This document shows, piece after piece, positions 1 through 8,242 of a stretch of 18,469 bases of DNA. Below the pieces are notes generated by a model. It saw only the letters and a list, made by a program, of their open reading frames with translations. It was not told the origin of the DNA and made no database searches. Source of the DNA: Oehlia diaphana. Lineage: Eukaryota > Glomeromycota > Glomeromycetes > Glomerales > Glomeraceae. Made by a program: the position numbers and the translations under genes. The stretch's first letter is position 1, and each line of letters opens with the position of its first letter. Location of the stretch: the NCBI GenBank assembly GCA_003833135.1, contig QZLH01000359.1:153736-172204 (forward strand). The letters run 5' to 3'.

Positions 1-245
1 ATTAAATTCGGTAAAATGTCCATTCAGAATATCAGGGTTCACGATATTGGAGTTTGGGATAAATTAATTCAGGATAAAAGAATTCGGGAAATCGGATGTT
101 TCATATAATTCCAGAAATTGAGATTCGGGAAATTGGCATTTGGTAAATGGAGTTTCAGGAAATGATCAATTTCTGGAAATAGGCATTCAGAAAATTGGAT
201 TTGGGAAAAGGTATATTCAGGAAAATAGTATTCAGAAAATGGTCT
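1..245. repeat. degenerate minisatellite, ~14-20 bp unit
   Basis: About 14 imperfect units resembling ATTCAGGAAATTGG follow one another from the window edge to about 245 (for example near 81, 122, 183 and 225). Spacing varies and units differ at several bases, so the array is old. It starts at the window edge and may extend to the left. I see no coding frame in it. Confidence 0.6.
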
Positions 246-890
246 GACAAGGAAATTCGTGGCATTTATTAAATTTATGACAATTAAATTTCACGGGATT
301 CTTGTAAAAATTTATTAATCAATTTATAGCTTTTATCTTTTTATTTATTAAATTTAAATTACAGTTAATCTAGTCCTAAGCCCTAACCAAAATAAATAAA
401 TACTACATAATATTTACTATATTATATACTGTAAATAAATGCTGAACTATAAATTTAATAATAATTGCCGCGAATATAAATATTATATTCAAATTATGCG
501 ACAAATCTGTGGTATAATTTAAAATTTTTTCCTTGTAGTTAATGAATAATTAAAAATAATAAAAAAATATATTATTATATCTTTAAAGTAAAATCTAGCC
601 TTTATATGATATGAATTTACAAAATTGAATCATAGTATTTAACTTATTTAAAATATATGAAAAATTTTTTAAAAAAAATTTTTTTTTTATCCGAATTCCG
701 GGTCAATCTTACCATTTTTTATCCGGATATTTATCCGGGTAAAAACCGGATACCTAAAAAAAAAATTTATCCAGGTTTATCCGATTGAATCCGGAAATGG
801 ATCGAAACACTACCGGCTACCTGACAACCCAACAATAAAATTTCTCAAGTGTTCCGTATATTTTGAATTTTGCTGTAATTGCCCACAAGC
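246..890. other. A+T-rich intergenic with CCGG hairpin cluster
   Basis: No gene is visible. Between about 690 and 830 the sequence TATCCGG and its complement CCGGATA recur. The best pair is TATCCGG at 732-738 with CCGGATA at 746-752, a 7-bp stem with a 7-base loop. The rest is featureless A+T-rich DNA. Confidence 0.5.
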
Positions 891-919
891 TGAACTAAAC
901 CAAATTGGCTTCTAACCTG

Positions 920-939
920 AAGCCAAGCCGAATTGGCTT
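920..939. repeat. short inverted repeat AAGCCAA/TTGGCTT
   Basis: AAGCCAA at 920-926 and TTGGCTT at 933-939 form a perfect 7-bp inverted repeat. It sits in a locally G+C-richer stretch (900-955) with further GGCTTGG/GGTTTGG copies. It may be a repeat remnant; no function is inferred. Confidence 0.5.
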
Positions 940-1105
940 GGTTTGGCGTGGCTTGGACTTAACAACACATATAATTGGTAAAATACTGTATTATTTTCTG
1001 ATGCATTATAATTCGCAAGTTTACATAATCCTATATATACTACCATTCCAATATGTAAATCTCGATGAATTAGTTATTATTATGAATGGGTTCAAGTCCC
1101 TTTAA

Positions 1106-1890
1106 AACATCACATAAAGCCCTAATTTTTTTTCCGACTTAATTTATTATAATTTACGTCTAAATAATTCATAAACTTCCATTTTTTGCATATTCTAAGA
1201 TCACTATATTACTTTTTGTTTCTGGATTCTTGAGCCATTCCATAACATCTGTTAATCTACAATTATAATATATTAGTAAATATTAAATTTTTAGAGAATA
1301 TCTAAATTATTAAATTTTTTATACCACATTCATAAATTCTAATGCAACATTTTTGGAATTATTTAAACTTTTCAAATTAACAAACATTTTCCAGTTTTGA
1401 TGTACTCTATCTCAATAATTAATCCAAATTGTTTCATACCTGTTTTGCAATATATTTAATATTAAAGGTATTCATTCTAATGTTTTTTTTTTTTGCATTG
1501 TGATGAGCTAATATCTGAATTTTTTTAAATAAATTCATCAATATCATTTTACAACTAGTCTAATTTTCAAGATTTTGCTGAAAATGTATTGTGTTTACAC
1601 GTATGTCATTGACGTATGATGACCGAATTAATCTAATACCTTTGGTATAAGTATTCATTAAAATCTTAAAAATGAATTCAGGTCAATAGAATGGTTTTAA
1701 CAAAATTTAAATCGTACAAATAGTTTTTTGTGTCACTGTGGCGCAGGTTATTTCAATAGTCACAATTTGAACTCAGATGATGCAACGACAGGTTCCGAAG
1801 TATTACCTTCAAGAATCAACTGAAAATTTAAAAAAAGGGATTTGTTGCATTTAAATATTAAGTCTAAAGTACTAATAAAATCAATTCCAT
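1106..1890. other. intergenic, nothing recognised
   Basis: A+T-rich DNA with stop codons in all frames at short intervals. No RNA gene, repeat array or coding fragment was recognised here. Confidence 0.5.
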
Positions 1891-1893
1891 AAA

Positions 1894-2330
1894 TCACCAA
1901 TAAATATTTTCTAAATCTGGATTTCCTCTAAAATATACGATAGTCATTCCAAAATCCAAATCATCTTCAAGAGTGCCTGAGAATACACATAAATTTTTCG
2001 TTTGTCTAAAATGTTTATTTAAAAATTCATTATCAATTTCAATCTCATTATTAATAGTCAAAAGGTAAAAATCTAAAGTTAATTTTTTATTAATATCACA
2101 ACCTAAACCAATTGATAAAAAAATCCAATTAAACTTGAGAACCAAAATTTACTTTTTTCATGATCATTTTCATTATTTTAAAAATAATTTTTGGATTTTT
2201 ATTATCATTTTCAAATTTATTATTTATCCATTCATTTAGAATTGTTTCAAAATTATTAAAATTTATTAATTTCAATGATTTTATGATAAAAATCTTTTAA
2301 ACTATTTTTTAAAAAATTTTCTTCATCGGT
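1894..2330 (-). pseudogene. frameshifted Sel1-repeat protein fragment
   Basis: The longest open part (2145-1894) reads GLGCDINKKLTLDFYLLTIN and continues about 50 residues to a stop. That segment fits the Sel1-like repeat pattern (G-x-G-C-x-x-N-x-x-x-A-x-x-x-Y) seen in many kinase/Sel1 proteins of Rhizophagus. Further upstream on the same strand, other frames carry the expected preceding sequence: NEWINNKFENDNKNP near 2240-2190 and KSKFWFSSLIGFFYQ near 2155-2110. Joining them needs at least two or three single-base shifts within about 200 bases, so the copy is broken. Sel1 repeats are solenoid scaffolds for protein contacts. No start, kinase domain or splice sites could be defined. Family recognition is from memory of the repeat pattern and is moderate. 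Confidence 0.55.
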
Positions 2331-2400
2331 TGATCATTTTCTATTCTTAACGTTTTGACATATTTTCTTATATTTTAATTTGTTTTTTAATAAAAAAGGT

Positions 2401-4010
2401 TTTGATAAAGATGAATTGGTTCTTTTTTTTTCTTTTTTTTTTGAAGTATAATAATAATTTTTGAAATCTTTAAATAACCTTAATTTGTATTATATACAGT
2501 AAAATGATATCATTATCCGCAGAAAACCCATCCTTTTTCCGATCGTTACGGCTTTACGCCATATTCCTTATGTTCCACATGCGTTGCAATGCTTGCAGAT
2601 TTTTTACTAATTTTAATTAAATGATCTTTTTGTTTAAAATTGGACCTCAGCAACAATAATTTAGATAATGAGAAATTTATTTTGAGGAAATTGATTTTCA
2701 GGTTTTTTCTCAATGGTAAATGGGAATTTTATAGGCTTTTAAAATTTTTTTTTTTTTTTTTTTGAATTATATCAAATTAATCCAAAAATAGACTAAAAAT
2801 AGTTCTTGACAATTAATTTGATACAACAATTTAACAAGGAATATATTATACTTTGGTTAATATTTAATTGTTGTAATAATACTTTCTTTGTCGAAACTTT
2901 TTATAGCGCAGTACAATTACAAAAATTCTGTTATTCGAACCTTTTTTTAATTTCTCTTTTTAGATATTCTTTACCATATTGCCGTATAATTTATGTTTGA
3001 TATTCGTGTATTGTTAAATTAGACGACGTACAATAAAATTTAATTAGAGTCTCGGTTACACTCAAATTGATTCGACAAATAATTTGTTGCAAAAATTAAT
3101 TTGTTTCAAATTTTTTTATTCTTTCTATTTGAATAATAATTTTAACAGTATAATAAATAAACGTAATAAATAAACGTAATTAATGAAAATAAAATTATAA
3201 GTTCGCATTCGATTGAATGGCACATGCGCAGTAATAATTCGTATGAGAATGTTTCACTTCGTAGAAAAGTTCAAAATATATGAATTTAGAAAAAGTAATT
3301 ACTCAAGTACTTCCACTATAAAAATTTTCATAGAATATAATACTAACGTGAAAATACACCATTATGTTTGGTTATAAACATTATAACATAACAAAATTTT
3401 GGAATTTTGAAAAATATTTTCTATTCGTAAAAAATTAAATAGATGATGTCCTCTCATAATATTGAACATATAAATACAGTATAAATTTTTTTTTAGATTT
3501 TATTCATTTTAAAATAATGAGAAATCAATAGAAAACTATTAGGATTTATCAACATTATCAAAAATTAATTATTAATCATATTATGGAATCAATACTTTTG
3601 CTGACATAATCTTATATACAGTATTAAAGAAAAAAGAGGAAATTATTTCAAACAAGCGGAAGATATAGTAAGATTATTAGCGTTAGTTTTCTACGCAAAA
3701 TAATTGGTTGTTTTAACTTGCACAATAGCTTACATTTCTTTTCTATGACTGTCAATTTAATATTTTTTTCACATACGAAATCATCATCAAAATCATCAGC
3801 AAAACACAAATCATAGTATATAAATTTTTAATCAAATAGTTCGATTTTAGTAGCAAAATCCACACTATCTGCCACGTGCCGCCATTCCTTTTAAAATTAA
3901 TTTTTTTAATTATTAATAATAATCATATTAAAAATAATCGCGAACTTTTCTAATTTGAGATTACTGCAGATAAATTACAATTTACAATTTTCATTGCATT
4001 GTTATTATAT
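2401..4010. other. long intergenic stretch, no gene recognised
   Basis: Mostly A+T-rich with long T runs (2424-2442, 2746-2763). A pocket at 2514-2600 is roughly half G+C, clearly above its surroundings, and could be a relic of another element. No coding gene, tRNA or clear repeat structure was found otherwise. Confidence 0.5.
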
Positions 4011-4012
4011 TA

Positions 4013-5542
4013 TTATTGATTCAATAACGATAAGTGAATGAGCTGTTTATCTACAATAAATGTTTCAATTTCCTTAATCATATAATTTCCATTATCACCT
4101 AAATTATCATTATAATTACCACACTTATTATTAACACATAAATTACCATTTTTCATATATAATGAACCACCGAAATTAAATCCATAATTATATTCATCCG
4201 ATATAGCTTTAGAATGATTTAATACACAGCTTATTTTCATATTTTGTGTATCATCGCCATTTTCAAATGAGAAAATAAAGTTATCTGATGAATAATAATA
4301 CTTGTCATCGCCATCTTTAAATATAAGATTATTATCTCCTATTGAGTTAAATCCAATAGAACTATACCCACCAAAGACTTTTTTCGAAAACAAAGGTTTA
4401 ATCAAAACTAAACTTGCTACTTGTCCATTGCATTTAGTTTTAAATGAATGATTATTAATTCTATTATAATTTGTATTATGATAAATAAGTTTGAACTTAC
4501 AATATGAATCATTTATAGTACGATAATCTTTTTTATTAATCCAATTAACGATTATATTGGCAAGTTTTGGCTTGATAATCTTTGATTCAAATATTCCTAT
4601 TCTAGGTGGTAAAATTGTTATTGTTGGTAAAACACCCTTAAAATAAAAATCTTCAATTTCTTTATAAATATTATCAGGAAAAATATCTTTATAAGGTTGG
4701 ACTTTATTTAAAAAGTCAATAGGAGAGATTCCTACAAATCGAATAAGAGGAATAAATTGATTCAAGGTATTTTTTAATGCCTCATAATTTTCATCATTCC
4801 AATTGGATTTAACACTATTTTCATTTCTCAAACCGGGTGTTTGTTCAATACCCCATTTAATTAAACAATCCCAAGCGACATCATCTTCAATCTGAAAATC
4901 ATCTCGTTCAAGTAAACTATAGAGAATATCTTTATTTAATGAGAAAAAGGTTTTTGAGGTAATAAATGGTTGAGAGTTTTCACAAATAGTTTCAAAACAA
5001 AAATTATGTAATTTCTTGCAACTCGCAAATTTATTAAGAATCAAAACGGAATTTTGTTGAACCCAACTTTTTTTTTGTTCAATTAAGTAATCTTGTAAAT
5101 ATTCTACTAATTCTTCAAGAAGTAGTTCGTCAGATGCTGCTAAAAGTCCAAGAATATCTTCACATAACTGTTCTGATAAATCAAGTACCCCTGTATAAAT
5201 ATATCTTTTAAAAAAAGAGTAATTGCGAAATTTAGGAATCAACTTAACTTGAAAATCTTAAAGATGATAGATGATATATACAGTAACTTACTTTAAAATC
5301 ATCTCGAAAACTATTGGAGTGATATTTGGTTTATGAAACATAATTATATTATTCTTCTTTGTAACCCATCTAGTTGATAAAGCACTTTTAAAATAAGGAG
5401 AACGAGCACGTAAAATTATTGTGTGTGCTTGAAATTCTTTCATATTTAGGTTTTCACCAACTTGAATAATGACATTAAAATCATCACTATCAATTAATAT
5501 TAAGGAAAAGTCATTTGAAAGACTAGGATAAAAAGTTGTCAT
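4013..5542 (-). CDS. BTB-BACK-TLDc domain protein
   Basis: Two exons, 5542-5292 and 5204-4013, join to a 480-residue protein ending just before 4013. The 87-nt intron has donor GTAAGT (5291) and acceptor AAAAG (5206-5205). The join reads FEMILK|YIYTG across the conserved BTB helix, which fixes the frame. Domains: BTB about residues 16-120 (NVIIQVGE, then FQAHTIILRARSPYFKSAL), BACK about 128-250 (W-D-C-L-I-K-W-G), TLDc about 293-468 (SLVLIKPLFSKKVFGGYSSI; YNYGFNFGGSLYM; ETFIV). BTB-BACK proteins commonly act as substrate adaptors for Cullin-3 ubiquitin ligases; TLDc domains are tied to oxidative-stress resistance and V-ATPase binding. The specific target is unknown. The gene stands alone, with no neighbour within 2 kb upstream. 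The ATG at 5542 is the first in frame and directly precedes the BTB fold, so little is missing. This architecture is heavily multiplied in Rhizophagus. A TATA-like run lies about 90 bases upstream. Confidence 0.88.
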
Positions 5543-5628
5543 TTTTTTTTTTGGTGAAAATTAATATACACGTTTTACTATAACAGATAAACTTTGTGGA
5601 AGCAAAACTTTAACTCCGGAATAAAAAA

Positions 5629-5640
5629 AATATATATAAT
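5629..5640 (-). promoter_or_regulatory. TATA-like element upstream of BTB-TLDc gene
   Basis: An alternating TATATATA run lies about 90 bases upstream of the ATG at 5542. In DNA this A+T-rich such runs arise by chance, so this is a weak positional suggestion only. Confidence 0.2.
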
Positions 5641-6984
5641 GACACAAATGGAAAAGACACGCAGTTACTCATATGAAGATTTCATGATTGATTAATCATA
5701 ACTCTATTTTGATCAAATAATATTAACAAATCAAGTTTCAGATTATTCAGTTAGTAAAATGATAATTAGGTTGTATTTTTATTTTATTTATCTTATCATA
5801 AAAACCAGAGAAATAATTAGCACGTTGTGCAAGATTGAACTGGCTTGTCGGTCATTTTGCAGATTATTTAGATTATTTTTACTAATTTTTTAATCCGATC
5901 TAATTTTTTTTTTAAAAAAATAAATACTTGAAGATTTAAAACTTTTAATCATAACCAAATTTCAAGATCATAATTTGTTCTTTAGTTTAATAATTTATTA
6001 CAATTAATAGATAATAAATATTTCCTTAACTTACAGTATGTAATAACTTGCTGCCTATTTTATTTTTTTAAAGGATAACTTGTATTAACTATTAATACAA
6101 TATACATTATAACATATAATTTTATTAAAAAAACAAAGTTTATTATAAAAATATGGCTGCAATTGAATTTGGGGAACATTTAATTAATCACAAAAGATAA
6201 GTTAATTAATAAGAAAAAAAGTTTACATAGAGGAATATTTGCGCAAAAATTATAATAATTTATAGGTGACTGGTGACTTATTACCGGGCAATATACTGTA
6301 CTTGTGCAATAATATACTTGATGAAAATTTGTAGTTCGGCACTTATTTACTATTCGAATCTCAACAGGGTCAGAATTACGTAATTTCGCCTGGGTCATTG
6401 AAAAAAGGAAGGATCTTAAATTTGCCTATTAAATCTAAAAATGGATAAGTTAATTTATCGAAAATTTGGATGAAGCTTAATATAATAACTTAAGTTTGAT
6501 TACAGCTAAAAGTGAGGTTATGAATGCCATTTTAAGTTTTATATTAAAGTTAATTTTATTATTTTTCTCTAAGTAAACTTGCAATAAAAGCAAAGGGTTT
6601 AATTATACTTTTTCGGTAAATTTTATTATCTATTTTTGGACGTGATCTGCAAATTCTGGCCAAATTTAATGTCAGCCAGCATTACTATGATTGCAAACTT
6701 TAATTCTGTCGCTAAATTCTTCATTCAATTTGTTAAAATCATTAACTAAAACGTTACTCGAAATCATTGAACCAGTTAAACTATCTGTCGCTTCAAGATA
6801 ATTGTTCATCCTCTGAATGAGAAGAATTAGCGTCGTTATTTGCCGTCTTTCGAATTCCCGATTTCACACACAATATAAATAATAATCATGTACATGGTAC
6901 AATACGATTTTACTTTGCTTAGTTAAAAAAAATTTAGATCACCCTTTAAAGGAAAGAAATAATTAATCATTGTTGTATTTTTAA
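5641..6984. other. intergenic, no supported gene
   Basis: No gene is supported. TTTTGCAGAT near 5855 and ATCTGCAAAT near 6646 face each other as a short inverted pair with partly similar flanks (GGCTTGTC against GTCAGCC), possibly the decayed ends of an old element. A 72-codon minus-strand frame at 6398-6180 has no recognisable family. Confidence 0.35.
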
Positions 6985-7115
6985 CTAACTATAATTTTCA
7001 AAATTTTTCCAAATATTAGAATTGTAATTTCCTTGACAAATAGTCTTAATCTTATAGCAAAGTTTGCGACTTAAATTACGATTTTTTTCTTGTATAATAA
7101 TACCATCATCTAAAA
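6985..7115 (-). pseudogene. orphan 3' exon-like fragment
   Basis: After a good acceptor (TTTTTTCTAG ending at 7116) a frame reads LDDGIIIQEKNRNLSRKLCY and continues about 23 residues to TAG at 6987-6985. The amino-acid usage is protein-like and lacks the I/F/Y/N homopolymer look of noise. A GTGAGT donor at 7168-7163 could bound a 53-nt intron, but the sequence before it gives no convincing exon. It may be the last exon of a lost gene. I do not recognise the family. Confidence 0.3.
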
Positions 7116-7629
7116 CTAGAAAAAATAATATATTAATATATCAATAATAGTAACGAAATTTGACTCACATTATTCACTTTAACTCACGAGCTGAGCAAAA
7201 AAAAGGTTAAATTAATAAAAATAAAAACCTCATAATAATCCAACTGCACAAAAACATCTAATTAGAATCGTTCTAGAACAAAAAATAAGAAAACGAGAAT
7301 AAGGTAAACTATTTTATTTCGTTTAAAAAACCTTGCTATCTGGTTTATAATTTTTAAAGGAGTTTAATCTTTTTAATTGTAAAAAGATTTTATTAAGTCA
7401 ACTCGAACAATCTGGCCTAAATATTTATTATTTTTCAGCTATTAACCGTTAAAAGAAGTAAAAGAAGTAATGCGAATAATTCACTTATTTAATTTGTGAT
7501 TTAAGAATGAAGACAGAATCAAAAAAGTTCATAAACTGATTTAAACATGTCGTTGATATGATAGATTTCCAATCTCTCCATAAAACTAATAATACTAATT
7601 TTTTTTAATTCCCGCATAAAAGATATTTT

Positions 7630-7808
7630 GATTGTAATAGAATAAATAATAAATTAATAAAGAATATAGTAAAATAAATTATAATAAAAATGAATTATTG
7701 TAAAATTGAATCGTTTAAATTAAGTAAAAATCGATTGCACGTGATCAATCAAAGGTTAATCGATTTGGGATCTCGCATCATTATAACTTTTTAAGTCGAT
7801 TAAATTCC
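7630..7808. repeat. dispersed flank repeat R, copy 1
   Basis: This segment matches 17729-17896 closely (shared AATAAATTAATAAAGAATAT, then AATCGATTGCACGTGAT, then a GTCGATTAA end) and matches 14057-14147 partly. It contains the inverted repeat AAATCGATT (7728-7736) / AATCGATTT (7758-7766) with CACGTG between the arms. Copies lie at the edges of both duplicated gene units. Confidence 0.65.
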
Positions 7809-8242
7809 CTAAATAACAACAGATTTACCAAGATTTACCAATTCCAATTTTTGTTAATTTATAGATTTCTGATTATATTTATTAATTCAAAATTAATCAC
7901 GATCTTGATAATATCAATATTAAAGTATTTATTTATAAATGATACAAAGGCTCAGAGACTATGTTAAGTAAGCTATTATCATAATTAACGAACCATTTAT
8001 TGTAGCCTACATTAAACTTGACTATTGACATCGTCAGATTCGTCTGGTTAATTCGGAATATGGCTTGTAAATTAGTCTCTTATTATCAATAACAAACCAA
8101 ATTACTGTTATCAAATTTTCAAATAAAATATTTATTAACAAAATATCATTTAGTTATTTTTGCAGGTTAAACGAGTTATTTTACTCTAATAAAGAAATAT
8201 TATCATCTAAACCAAATTAATTTACATTTTTGTACTAACGAT

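Noticed and set aside
905..1105. 66-codon plus-strand frame
   Set aside because: Starts inside the AAGCCAA/TTGGCTT repeat, rich in I/Y/L, no motif; noise in A+T-rich DNA.
2806..3000. 64-codon plus-strand frame
   Set aside because: No family, composition dominated by F/I/L/N/Y, no splice or promoter support.
6180..6398. 72-codon minus-strand frame containing SDPVEIRIVN
   Set aside because: Some protein-like words but no recognisable domain; may be a repeat fragment, not supportable as a gene.
5850..6700. possible DNA transposon bounded by TTTTGCAGAT and ATCTGCAAAT
   Set aside because: The inverted match is about 10 bases, no target duplication or transposase remnant is seen.
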